From contig DASUWU010000105.1 of assembly GCA_036378315.1 (NCBI GenBank), positions 1 to 64,000 of the forward strand: DNA of 64,000 nt, in the 5' to 3' direction. Position numbers and translations under genes: made by a program. The notes beneath the pieces were generated by a model. That model searched no databases. It saw only the letters and a program-made list of their open reading frames with translations, and was not told the DNA's origin. The DNA comes from CALAED01 sp036378315. Its GTDB lineage: Bacteria; Actinomycetota; Actinomycetes; Streptosporangiales; Streptosporangiaceae. Shown piece after piece: positions 51,679-59,669 of the stretch (position 1 is its first letter; the number at the start of each line of letters is the position of its first letter).

Positions 51679-51712
51679 GAGTACCAGCACATGATGAGTA
51701 CCAGCACATGAT
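51679..51712. repeat. 17-bp exact tandem duplication
   Basis: GAGTACCAGCACATGAT occurs at 51679-51695 and again at 51696-51712, in the divergent gap between the TIGR03089 gene and the GT-C-like gene. Confidence 0.95.
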
Positions 51713-51803
51713 CAGTACGGACGGCGCGGGCGGCGGCGGATCGCGGCCGGCGGAGCTTGCTCGCCCCAAGGCACCCGGGCGCTACCGATACCCTCCGGGG
51801 TCG

Positions 51804-53906
51804 ATGGACATCGACGGGAGGCGCCCTGCTCGGTTGCTCGCGCGCCTCACGGTGGCGCCGGCGCTGATCATCATGGCGTGGCTCGCCGTGGGGCTCCCGT
51901 TGCTGTTCGCCGGATACTTCCGGTTCTGGGCGGTCGGCGCGCTGTTCGTGCCCGCCGCCGTGCTGCTGCTGTGGCTCGGGCTGCGCGGCACCGACCTCCG
52001 GGACGCGTCCGCCGACCCGCTGCGCGGATACGCCGCGCGGGTGGCGGGCGGGCCGCCGGGCCGGGGCGGGCGCGGCGTCTCGTGGTGGGTGCCCGCCGGG
52101 GTCGTGGCGGTCGCCGTCGGCTTCCTGGCGCTGCAGCTCGCGATGAACTCCGAGCAGATCATCGTGCGGCGCGACCCGGCCTCGTACGTCCAGTTCGCGA
52201 CGTGGCTGACCGGCCACGGGTCGCTGCCGATCCCGCAGCAGCGGTGGGCGTTCGGCGGCGGCGACCCGGCGCTGACGTACGGCAGCCCGGCGTTCTTCCA
52301 GCGCGGCGGCGTCCTGATACCGCAGTTCATGGCCGGGCTGCCGATGCTGATGAGCGCGGGCGGCTGGCTGGGCGGCACGCCGGCGATGCTCGCGATGTCC
52401 CCGGTGCTCGGCGCGTGCGCCGTCCTTTCGTTCGGCGGGCTGACCGCACGGCTCGTGGGGCCGCGCTGGGCGCCGCTCGGCGCGCTGACGCTGGCCCTGA
52501 CGTTGCCCATGATGTACGTGTCCCGGTCCACCTACAGCGAGGTTCCGGCGCTCGTGCTGCTGCTCGGCGGCCTTTGCCTGCTGCACGACGTGCGGGCCGA
52601 CGTCGCCGCTCGGCGGCCGGGCCCGGCCGCCGTCCGCGCGTTCCTGGGCGGCCTGGCGCTCGGCCTGATCGTCGTGGTGCGCATCGACGGGCTGAGGGAC
52701 GTGCTGCCGGCGGTGGTGTTCGCCGGCCTGCTGGTCGCCCGCAGGCGCGGCGCCGGCATGCCGCTGTTCGCCGGCGTCGCGCTCGGTACAGGGGCCGGCC
52801 TTACCGAGGGATACGCGCTGTCGCGGCCCTACCTCGACTACCTGAGCGGCTCCTTCGACCCGCTGCTGCTCATGGCGACCGCCATCGTGATGCTCACAGT
52901 GATCATGGTGACGCTGCTGTGGTGGCCGCCGACCGGGCGGCCGCTGCGCCGGCTGGGCGCCTGGATCGGCCGCGGCCGGCTTCCCGACCTGGCCGCGATC
53001 GCGACCATCCTCGTCGTGATCGGATTCGCCGTGCGGCCGTACGTGCAGACCGTCACCCGCCGCCCGGTGAGCTACGACGACAGGCTCAACGCCTTGTTCA
53101 TCAAGACCGTGCAGGTCGTCAACGGGCTGCCGGTGCAGCCCGACCGCACGTACGCCGAGATCAGCCTCTACTGGGTGGTCTGGTACATCGGGCTGCCCGC
53201 GCTGCTGCTCGCCACGTTCGGCGCGGCGCTGCTCGCGCGGCGCCTGCTGCGGCGGGCCTCACCCGAGTGGGTGCTGCCGTTCGCGGTGATCGCGTGGTCC
53301 ACGGTCACCACGCTGTTGCGCCCGGGGATCACCCCCGACCACCCGTGGGCGTCGCGGCGGCTGGCCGCGGTGGTCGTCCCCGGTCTTGTGCTGTTCGCGC
53401 TGTGGGGGCTGGCCTGGATCGTCCGGCGGGTGCGCCGGCTCGGCTACAGCCGGCAGGTGACGGCCGTGGTGGCCGGCTGCGGAGCGATCGTGCTGCTGGT
53501 GCCGGTGGTGGCGGCGTCCGGCGGCATCATGTTCAGCCGTACGGAACGGGGCGAGGTGGCCGCGGTGCGGGGGCTGTGCGGGGCGATCGGCCGGAACGCG
53601 TCCGTGGTGATCGCCGAGCGGGTGACCGCCGACCGGTTCACCCAGGTCATCCGCGGCATGTGCGGCCAGCCCGTGGCGCGGACGCCGCGCGGCGACCAGG
53701 CGGCCACCAGGCGGGTCGTCGCCGCCATCGCCGCGTCCGGGCGCCGGCCGGTGATCCTCGGCGCCAACGCCTCCGACGTCACGCCGTTCGGCCCGGCCCG
53801 GCAGGTCATGCACCTGGTCACCCGGCAGGACGAGCACACCCTCGTCACCCCGCCCAACGCCACCTGGGGTCTGACGTTCAACGTCTGGATGGCCGAGCCG
53901 CGCTGA
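51804..53906 (+). CDS. Polytopic membrane protein, GT-C glycosyltransferase-like
   Basis: The 700-residue product (732 if started at ATG 51708) has about 12 hydrophobic segments and an N-terminal extracytoplasmic loop with the charged motif IIVRRDPASYVQFATWLTGHGSLP, like the catalytic first loop of PMT/ArnT-type GT-C enzymes that use polyprenyl-phosphate sugars. MYVSRSTYSEVPALVLLLGG and VVVRIDGLRDVLPAVVFAGLL also fit that class. The last 130 residues form an extracytoplasmic domain (RNASVVIAERVTADRFTQVIRGMCG). TACCCT lies 9 nt upstream of ATG 51804 with no good ribosome-binding site. A GT2 of the polyprenyl-phosphate sugar synthase type follows after 111 bp and could supply its donor. Confidence 0.72.
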   Translation: MDIDGRRPARLLARLTVAPALIIMAWLAVGLPLLFAGYFRFWAVGALFVPAAVLLLWLGLRGTDLRDASADPLRGYAARVAGGPPGRGGRGVSWWVPAGVVAVAVGFLALQLAMNSEQIIVRRDPASYVQFATWLTGHGSLPIPQQRWAFGGGDPALTYGSPAFFQRGGVLIPQFMAGLPMLMSAGGWLGGTPAMLAMSPVLGACAVLSFGGLTARLVGPRWAPLGALTLALTLPMMYVSRSTYSEVPALVLLLGGLCLLHDVRADVAARRPGPAAVRAFLGGLALGLIVVVRIDGLRDVLPAVVFAGLLVARRRGAGMPLFAGVALGTGAGLTEGYALSRPYLDYLSGSFDPLLLMATAIVMLTVIMVTLLWWPPTGRPLRRLGAWIGRGRLPDLAAIATILVVIGFAVRPYVQTVTRRPVSYDDRLNALFIKTVQVVNGLPVQPDRTYAEISLYWVVWYIGLPALLLATFGAALLARRLLRRASPEWVLPFAVIAWSTVTTLLRPGITPDHPWASRRLAAVVVPGLVLFALWGLAWIVRRVRRLGYSRQVTAVVAGCGAIVLLVPVVAASGGIMFSRTERGEVAAVRGLCGAIGRNASVVIAERVTADRFTQVIRGMCGQPVARTPRGDQAATRRVVAAIAASGRRPVILGANASDVTPFGPARQVMHLVTRQDEHTLVTPPNATWGLTFNVWMAEPR

Positions 53907-54003
53907 CCGGCGGGACGCGTACGGGCGTTGAGCAACAGGTGAACAACAAGTGATCAAATCTGTACTCGGGGACGTCCTGACCTCGGAGCCGGTGGTCGGG
54001 GAG

Positions 54004-54009
54004 TATCCT
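54004..54009 (+). promoter_or_regulatory. Probable -10 box for a leaderless GT2 mRNA
   Basis: TATCCT lies 8 nt before GTG 54018; the region GTACTCGGGGACG just upstream is AT-poor and shows no ribosome-binding site. Confidence 0.5.
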
Positions 54010-54017
54010 CGCGCTGC

Positions 54018-54929
54018 GTGAACACGTCCGACGTTGAAACCGCCCCGCACGTGAGCGTCGTCCTGCCCTGTTACAACGAGCAGGACCACGTCGTCGACGA
54101 GGTCGAGCGGATCTGCAAGGCGCTCGACGCCAGCGGCCACTCCTACGAGCTGCTCGCCGTCGACGACTGTTCCACCGACGAGACGCTCGCCCGGCTGACC
54201 GAGGCCGCGGAGCGTTTCCCGTTCATGCGAGTCATCCCGTTCGCCCACAACAGCGGCTCGGGCACGGTGCGCCGCATCGGCACCCAGCAGTCCCGCGGGG
54301 AAATCGTCGTGTGGACGGACGCGGACATGACCTACCCCAACGAGCGGATCCCCGAGCTGGTCGACATCCTCGACGGCGATCCGACGATCGCCCAGGTGGT
54401 CGGCGCGCGGACATCGGAGATGGGCACCCACAAGATCCTCCGGGTGCCGGCCAAGTGGTTCATCCGCAAGGTCGCGGAACGGCTGACCAACACGAAGATT
54501 CCGGACCTCAACTCCGGGTTGCGGGCGTTCCGCCGCGAGGTCTCGCTGCCGTACCTCAAGCTGCTGCCACCCGGGTTCTCGTGCGTGACGACGATCACGA
54601 TCGCGTTCCTGTCCAACCAGCACAACGTGCGGTACGTGCCGATCGACTACTTCAAGCGCGCCGGCAAGTCCAAGTTCAAGTTCATGAAGGACGCCTACCG
54701 CTACATCCTGCAGGTGCTGCGAATGGTGATGTACTTCAACCCGCTCAAGGTGCTGATGCCGCCCGCGTTGTGGCTGATCGGCATCGGAGTGATCAAGGGG
54801 ATCGCCGACCAGTTCCTGCACCCGCTGTACTTCGCGATCAACACAGTGTTGATCTTCGTTACGGGGTTGATCATCGCGTCGCTCGCGCTGCTCGCCGACC
54901 TCATCGTCCGGTCTCGGGGCGATACATGA
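54018..54929 (+). CDS. Polyprenyl-phosphate sugar synthase-like GT2
   Basis: A GT2 like dolichol-phosphate mannose synthase and GtrB/ArnC, which load a sugar onto polyprenyl phosphate. The 303-residue product has HVSVVLPCYNEQDHVVDEVER, LAVDDCSTDETLARL, FAHNSGSGTVRRIGTQQSRGEIVVWTDADMTYP (metal-binding DAD), LNSGLRAFRREVSLPYL and FFKRAGKSKFKFMKDAYRYI (as YFKRAGKSK), then two C-terminal membrane helices (LMPPALWLIGIGVIKGIA; FAINTVLIFVTGLIIASLALLADL). The two-helix tail is the GtrB/ArnC layout. It lies between the GT-C-like gene, which would use its product, and a GT4 gene. Confidence 0.9.
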   Translation: MNTSDVETAPHVSVVLPCYNEQDHVVDEVERICKALDASGHSYELLAVDDCSTDETLARLTEAAERFPFMRVIPFAHNSGSGTVRRIGTQQSRGEIVVWTDADMTYPNERIPELVDILDGDPTIAQVVGARTSEMGTHKILRVPAKWFIRKVAERLTNTKIPDLNSGLRAFRREVSLPYLKLLPPGFSCVTTITIAFLSNQHNVRYVPIDYFKRAGKSKFKFMKDAYRYILQVLRMVMYFNPLKVLMPPALWLIGIGVIKGIADQFLHPLYFAINTVLIFVTGLIIASLALLADLIVRSRGDT

Positions 54930-54975
54930 CCGTACGGTACGGTGTGCCCACGAGGAGGAATGCCGCCGCAGCCAC

Positions 54976-56124
54976 GTGACAGCGCCGAGGGAGCCAGTGA
55001 GGATCGCGATCGTCGGGCCCACCTTTCCGTACAAGGGGGGCGGCGCACACCACACGACCGAGCTGGCGCATCGGCTCGCAGCGGCCGGCCATGACGTGAC
55101 CCTGGAGTCGTGGGAGACGCAGTACCCGTCGTTCGCCTATCCCGGCCGGCTGGTGATCTCCGAGCCCGAGGGCGAGCCGTTCCCGCGGACCCGGTGGGAG
55201 CTGGCGTGGTACAACCCGGTCGGCTGGGTCAGCGCCGGCCGCAGGTTCCGGTCATATGACCTCGTGGTGCTCACCGTCCTCACGCCGCTGCAGGTGCCGG
55301 CCTACCTCGGCATCCTGTCGGGACTGCGGCGGCGGACGCGGACCGTGGCCCTGTGCCACAACGTGCTGCCGCACGAGCGCCGGCCCTACGACGCGCCGCT
55401 CATGCGGACGCTGCTGCGCCGGGTCGACCAGATCCTGGTGCACTCGGCCGAGCAGGCCGCCGCGGCCGGCACGATGACCACCAAGCCCATCAGGGTGGCC
55501 GGGCTGCCGCCGCACCTGCCGGCGAAGCGTGGCGAGGCCGAGCGCTCGGCCGAGCGGCGGGGCCGGCTGCTGTTCTTCGGGATCGTCCGGCCGTACAAGG
55601 GCCTGGACGTCCTGCTGCGCGCGCTGGCCACCGGTCCGCCGGACATCGGGCTGACCGTGGCTGGGGAGTTCTGGGGTGGCCTCGACGACACCAGGCGGCT
55701 CGTGGCCGACCTCGGGCTGACCGACCGGGTCGAGATCAGGCCCGGGTACGTGCCGGCGGCCGAGATCCCCACGCTGTTCGAGCAGGCCGACGCGCTCGTA
55801 CTCCCGTACCGCTCGGCCACCGCATCGCAGAACGTCGCGCTGGCCTTCGAGCAGGGCGTGCCGGTGATCGCCACGACGACCGGCGCGCTGGCCCAGCACG
55901 TCCGGGACGGCGTCAACGGCCTGTTGTGCGAGCCGGGCGACGTTGGCTCGCTGGCCGACGCGCTGAAGCGGTTCTACGCGGACGACGAGCCGGCCCGGCT
56001 GCGCGCCGGCGTCCAGGCCGTGGACCCGGGTCCGGCCTGGGCCGGTTACCTGGACGAGCTGCTGGCCGGCTGCGGGTTATCCGTACCGTCCCGCGGGCCC
56101 ACGAGCTGCCGGTCGGATGCCTAG
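54976..56124 (+). CDS. Family 4 glycosyltransferase
   Basis: A GT-B enzyme of 382 residues. RIAIVGPTFPYKGGGAHHTTELAHRLAAAGHDV starts the acceptor domain; VALCHNVLPHERRPYD, GRLLFFGIVRPYKGLDVLLRALA (donor domain), VEIRPGYVPAAEIPTLFEQADALVLPY and ASQNVALAFEQGVPVIATTTGAL complete it. The start is uncertain: GTG 54976 has no close ribosome-binding site, while GTG 54997, right before the first strand, follows GAGGGAG by 3 nt (375 residues). GAGGAGGAATG at 54951 points to an out-of-frame ATG and is ignored. The end overlaps the convergent UPF0104 gene by 4 bp. Confidence 0.87.
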   Translation: MTAPREPVRIAIVGPTFPYKGGGAHHTTELAHRLAAAGHDVTLESWETQYPSFAYPGRLVISEPEGEPFPRTRWELAWYNPVGWVSAGRRFRSYDLVVLTVLTPLQVPAYLGILSGLRRRTRTVALCHNVLPHERRPYDAPLMRTLLRRVDQILVHSAEQAAAAGTMTTKPIRVAGLPPHLPAKRGEAERSAERRGRLLFFGIVRPYKGLDVLLRALATGPPDIGLTVAGEFWGGLDDTRRLVADLGLTDRVEIRPGYVPAAEIPTLFEQADALVLPYRSATASQNVALAFEQGVPVIATTTGALAQHVRDGVNGLLCEPGDVGSLADALKRFYADDEPARLRAGVQAVDPGPAWAGYLDELLAGCGLSVPSRGPTSCRSDA

Positions 56125-57155
56125 GCCTGCGGCTCGATCACGGTCTGCGGCCCGGTGCCCGTCTCGGAGCCGGCCACGGCCCCTGCCCCGGTCCGTGCCC
56201 GCGCGTCGGTCTTGGCCTCGGCCGCGGTCGCGAGGGCGGTGGGACGGAGCCGGACGCGGCCGCCGACGAGGAACGCCACGCTCGACCCGATGAGGTCGAC
56301 CAGCGTGAAGACCACGCGGGAGACGATCGCGACGACGATCGGGGCGCCGGCGGGCAGCGCGGACGCCAGCGTGATGCTGAGGGCGGCCTCGCGCGCGCCG
56401 ATGCCGCCGGGCGCGATGAAGAACAGGAAGCCCACGGTCCACGCCAGCGCGTAGGCGCCGAGGGCGGCGAACGGCAGGCTCTCGCCCGAGCCGCCCGCGG
56501 CCAGCGCGAGCAGCCAGATGTGCAGCCCGAACAGCGCCCAGCCGACCATGTTCCAGCCGACCGTGCGCAGCGTCGCGGCCAGGTCGGTCGGGCGCTCGAG
56601 CCGCGGCTGATGGATGATCTTGAGGGCCAGGTTGAGCGCCCATGTGACGATCTTCGGGTGCAGGGAGGCCAGCAGTACCGGGGCGAGCAGGAACAGCCAC
56701 CAGTAGTTCGCGGTGGCGTCCGGCGAGGTGAGCGGCAGCGCCACCGCGGCGATGGCCATCCCGGTCGCCATGGTGATGGCCATGTTGAGCAGGGTCGCGC
56801 TCACCATGCGCAGCCGCGGCACCTTGTACTCGCGGCCGAGCTCCACCTGCGCGGCCAGCACCCACACCTTGCCGGGAACGTACTTGCCGAGCTGTGCGAT
56901 GAACCAGACCCGGGCGATGCCGCGCAGCGGCAGCGTGGAGCCGAAGCCGGCCAGCACGGCGCGCAGCCCCAACATCAGCGCGCACATCCCGGTGAGGGCG
57001 CACAGCAGTGAAACCCCGACGATCGGCCAGGACAGGCGGGCCAGCGCGCTGCTGGTCTCGCCCCACTTCGTGGCCAGGGCGTATCCGCAGAAGCCGAGCG
57101 CCAGCACGATGAAGGCCGGCCGGAACAGCCTCTTGGCCAGGAACCGGAGTTTCAC
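56121..57155 (-). CDS. UPF0104/AglD-like membrane protein (1)
   Basis: A multi-spanning protein of the lysylphosphatidylglycerol-synthase-TM/UPF0104 family, which includes the MprF flippase domain and archaeal AglD neighbours. The 344-residue product has about eight helices and the family marks RGIARVWFIAQLGKYVPGKVWVLAAQVELGREYKV (residues 78-112) and FLFFIAPGGIGAREAALSITL (about 237-257), then an Ala/Thr-rich cytoplasmic tail. Its closest relative in the window is the gene at 58463-59506, similar in length and in both motifs. It is probably a transporter or lipid-handling partner for envelope glycolipids. Confidence 0.87.
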   Translation of the reverse strand: MKLRFLAKRLFRPAFIVLALGFCGYALATKWGETSSALARLSWPIVGVSLLCALTGMCALMLGLRAVLAGFGSTLPLRGIARVWFIAQLGKYVPGKVWVLAAQVELGREYKVPRLRMVSATLLNMAITMATGMAIAAVALPLTSPDATANYWWLFLLAPVLLASLHPKIVTWALNLALKIIHQPRLERPTDLAATLRTVGWNMVGWALFGLHIWLLALAAGGSGESLPFAALGAYALAWTVGFLFFIAPGGIGAREAALSITLASALPAGAPIVVAIVSRVVFTLVDLIGSSVAFLVGGRVRLRPTALATAAEAKTDARARTGAGAVAGSETGTGPQTVIEPQA

Positions 57156-57252
57156 CCCGCAAGCCTAGAGGACGGTGGAAAACCACGCGGTGAACGGGAG
57201 GTAACGAGCCGGCACTCCCGTGCCCCAGGTTGTCCCTGGTGCCCGCGGTCGC

Positions 57253-57891
57253 TCAGTGGCTGGCCCACACCGTCGTCCACGGGAACGGGGCCGTGACGCC
57301 GCGGACGTCGGCCACGGTGCCGACGAACCTCGTGAAGCTCCGCTTCGACCAGTGGTTGAGGTGGCCCGGCGTGTTCCCGAGGTCGGAGACGTACCGGCCG
57401 GCGAGCAGGTTGCAGCCGCGGAAGACCGGCTCGCGGGGCACCGAGAAGATCATGTGCCGGCTGGACACCCTGGCCATCTCGCGCAGTCCTCGCTCGGGAT
57501 CGGCGAGATGCTCGAGTACCTCGACCGATACCACCAGGTCGAACTCGCCGTCCTCGAACGGCAGGTGGTGCGCGTCGGCGTGCAGGTAGCTGGGGCCCGC
57601 ATGGTTGTCCCGCCACCATGAGCGCAGCCCGGCGTCAGGGAGGTCGAGGGCGGCGACCTCGGGGAAGCGGCGGCGCAGCCGGTCGGCGATCACACCCTCG
57701 CCGCAGCCGACCTCGAGCACCCTTTTGGGCTCGCCCCGCGGGTCGGCGGCGACCTGGTCGACCACTCTCGCGAGGTTGGCCAGCCAGCGTTCGGTCAAGA
57801 ACCGGATGGCCGGGTTCTTGGCCGCGTACTTCAATGTCGTGTTGCCGATGACGATGTCAGGCGTCTCGGGGACGGCGTGGTCTTGAGCCAC
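57253..57891 (-). CDS. SAM-dependent methyltransferase (class I)
   Basis: A small Rossmann-fold methyltransferase of 212 residues. Motif I is VLEVGCGEGVIADRL (about residues 58-72); VAALDLPDAGL contains the acidic residue that binds the ribose; ADAHHLPFEDGEFDLVVSVEVLEHLADPERGLREM is the post-I/motif II region typical of Methyltransf_11. The N-terminal 45 residues include NTTLKYAAKNPAIRFLTERWL. GTG 57891 has GGAG 5 nt upstream. It lies between the two UPF0104 genes, which suggests it methylates a glycan or lipid in the same pathway, but the substrate cannot be read. Confidence 0.88.
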   Translation of the reverse strand: MAQDHAVPETPDIVIGNTTLKYAAKNPAIRFLTERWLANLARVVDQVAADPRGEPKRVLEVGCGEGVIADRLRRRFPEVAALDLPDAGLRSWWRDNHAGPSYLHADAHHLPFEDGEFDLVVSVEVLEHLADPERGLREMARVSSRHMIFSVPREPVFRGCNLLAGRYVSDLGNTPGHLNHWSKRSFTRFVGTVADVRGVTAPFPWTTVWASH

Positions 57892-58088
57892 AGCGACTCC
57901 GCTCCTGCTGGTGGTGAGGAAACCTCGGCAGCCGGGCCGTGACCCCCGGACACCGCCGATGCTCGCGGAGCGTATAACCGCCGGTCAGGTGTAACAGGCG
58001 TACGGTCAAGCGATTGCCCAGTTTTCACGTGCGGGTCATCTTACGCCTGCCGGGATGTCACCTGGAATCAACCGGCGGCTCAGTTGAC

Positions 58089-58134
58089 CGGAGCCGCCGG
58101 AGTCCGCCGGAGCCACTGGAGTCGCTGGAGTCGC
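58089..58134. repeat. 9-bp satellite-like repeat
   Basis: Five units of 9-10 bp, CGGAGCCGC, CGGAGTCCGC, CGGAGCCAC, TGGAGTCGC and TGGAGTCGC, lie just downstream of the thioredoxin stop in the 251-bp gap 57892-58142. The gap also holds a GC palindrome (CCGGCGGCTC...GGAGCCGCCGG). Confidence 0.8.
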
Positions 58135-58142
58135 CGTGGGTT

Positions 58143-58466
58143 CTACAGATGCGGTTCGACCGCCGCGACCAGCTGCCGCTTGGGCTTGGCCCCGACGATC
58201 TGGTGGACGAGCTCGCCCTTCTTGTACAGGTTGAGGGTCGGGGCGCCGATGATCCCGTACTTGAGGGGGGTCTTCGGGTTCGCGTCGATGTCGAGCTTGG
58301 CGATGGTGAGCTTGCCCGCGTACTCGGCCGCGATCTGGTCGAGCACCGGCGCGATCATCTTGCACGGCCCGCACCAGTCGGCCCAGAACTCGACGAGCAC
58401 CGGAGTGTCGCTGGCGAGCACCTCGTCGTCGAAGGTCGCGTCGGTCACGGTGATGGGTGCGCTCAC
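58143..58466 (-). CDS. trxA: Thioredoxin
   Basis: A 107-residue cytoplasmic thiol-disulfide reductase with VLVEFWADWCGPCKMIAPVL (redox pair C32-C35) and the cis-Pro motif GIIGAPTLNLYKKGELV. It has no signal peptide or membrane segment, so it is the general cytosolic type. Start GTG 58466 overlaps the stop of the UPF0104 gene (GTGA), so its translation is coupled to a membrane flippase-like protein, an unexpected partner. GGAG lies about 9 nt upstream. Confidence 0.95.
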   Translation of the reverse strand: MSAPITVTDATFDDEVLASDTPVLVEFWADWCGPCKMIAPVLDQIAAEYAGKLTIAKLDIDANPKTPLKYGIIGAPTLNLYKKGELVHQIVGAKPKRQLVAAVEPHL

Positions 58467-59506
58467 GATCGTCTCTCCTCGCTCCGTCCGTGCGGGCCTG
58501 CCGTGCCGTTCGGCCCCGCATCCATGTGCAACGCCGCCGATGCCAGCGCATTCCCCGCGCGGTCCGCCGGCTCCCCGGCCGGCCGGCCCGACCGCCGGGC
58601 CCGCCCGAACCGCCCGAGCGCGAACGCCAGCGCCGCCCAGGCGAGGTCGGCGACCGTCGCGATCAGCCGGGAGACCGTCGCGATGACCAGCGCCCGCGGC
58701 CAGTCCATGAGCGGGGCCAGGGCCGCGGCCATGGCCACCTCGCGGGTGCCGATGCCGCCCGGCGCGAAGATCGTCAGGAAGCCGACCGACCAGGCCAACA
58801 TGTACGCGGCGGCGGCCGGCAGGAAGTCCGACAGGCCGCCGTGGTGCACATCGTTCACGAGGAGCCACGCCTGGACGTCGAGCAACGCCCAGCCGAGCAC
58901 CGTCCAGCCGAGCGCCCTGGCGATCCCGCCGCGGCTCACCCGGCGTTCCAGCGGCTCGCGCTTCGCCAGCCGCAGCGCGGCGTTCAGCGTCCCTGTGAGT
59001 ACGCGCGGGTGCAGCGCGGCGGCCGCCAACGGCACCAGGGCCACCACCCACCAGTAGCGGCGTGCCGCGTCCGCCGAGGTGAGGGGCAGCGCGATCGCGG
59101 TCAGCGCCAGCGCGCCGGCCAGCGTGACCGCCATGCCGAGCACCGTGGCGGTGAAGGTGCGCTTGCGCGGGGCGGCGTGGTCGCGGCCGAGCTCCATGGT
59201 GGCGACGACCTGCCACACCCCACCGGGCAGGTACTTGCCGAGCTGGCCGAGGAACATCACCTGCACGGCCGCCCCGAGACGCAGCGGCGAACCGAGGTCG
59301 GCGAGCAGCGACCGCCAGGCCAGCATCGCCGCTCCCGGGGCCACCACCCCGGCGACGGTCGCCGCCGCCACCGACCACCACGACAGCGCGGACAGCGCCG
59401 CCGACGCCTTGCCCCACTGGGAGACCAAGGCGTAGGCCAGGAACGCGACGGCGAGTGCGGCGAACCCCGCGCGCAGGGCCCGGCTCGCCCGCAGGCGGCG
59501 GATCAC
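58463..59506 (-). CDS. UPF0104/AglD-like membrane protein (2)
   Basis: Paralogue of the gene at 56121. The 347-residue product from GTG 59506 has about eight helices and the family motifs VMFLGQLGKYLPGGVWQVVATMELGRDHAAP (residues 83-113) and FLTIFAPGGIGTREVAMAAALAPL (about 247-270). The C-terminal 45 residues are charged and disordered. TACGCT on the same strand lies 7 nt before the GTG, so the transcript appears leaderless. It is co-transcribed with thioredoxin. Two copies of this family in one island argue for two distinct lipid-linked substrates or a hetero-complex. Confidence 0.87.
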   Translation of the reverse strand: MIRRLRASRALRAGFAALAVAFLAYALVSQWGKASAALSALSWWSVAAATVAGVVAPGAAMLAWRSLLADLGSPLRLGAAVQVMFLGQLGKYLPGGVWQVVATMELGRDHAAPRKRTFTATVLGMAVTLAGALALTAIALPLTSADAARRYWWVVALVPLAAAALHPRVLTGTLNAALRLAKREPLERRVSRGGIARALGWTVLGWALLDVQAWLLVNDVHHGGLSDFLPAAAAYMLAWSVGFLTIFAPGGIGTREVAMAAALAPLMDWPRALVIATVSRLIATVADLAWAALAFALGRFGRARRSGRPAGEPADRAGNALASAALHMDAGPNGTAGPHGRSEERRS

Positions 59507-59513
59507 GCGCCCC

Positions 59514-59519
59514 AGCGTA
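59514..59519 (-). promoter_or_regulatory. Probable -10 box for the leaderless UPF0104 (2)-thioredoxin operon
   Basis: Minus-strand TACGCT, 7 nt before GTG 59506 and close to the 22-bp repeat array that separates this promoter from the divergent methyltransferase promoter. Confidence 0.5.
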
Positions 59520-59540
59520 CGGCGTCCCGGCGGCCGGGAA

Positions 59541-59650
59541 CCTGCCACCTGGGGTCGGCGGCCCTGCCATCTGGGGTCGGCGGGCCTGCCACCTGGGGTC
59601 GCAGACCCTGCCATCTGGGGTCGCAGACCCTGCCACCTGGGGAGCGGGCC
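59541..59650. repeat. 22-bp tandem repeat, five copies, in a divergent promoter region
   Basis: Units begin at 59541, 59563, 59585, 59607 and 59629. The shared core is CCTGCCACCTGGGGTCG, with C and T alternating at the seventh base (CAC/CAT) from unit to unit. The array ends 6 bp before the -10 box of the 59670 gene. Confidence 0.93.
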
Positions 59651-59656
59651 CGCCCC

Positions 59657-59662
59657 TAGACT
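59657..59662 (+). promoter_or_regulatory. Probable -10 box for a leaderless methyltransferase mRNA
   Basis: TAGACT lies 7 nt before ATG 59670. The -35 region would fall in the last unit of the 22-bp repeat array. Confidence 0.5.
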
Positions 59663-59669
59663 GGCCGCC

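Noticed and set aside
54959..55090. ATG behind GAGGAGGA as the GT4 start
   Set aside because: That frame is out of phase with the GT4 and stops after a few dozen codons.
59541..59650. CRISPR array
   Set aside because: The units are contiguous without spacers and there are no cas genes in the window.
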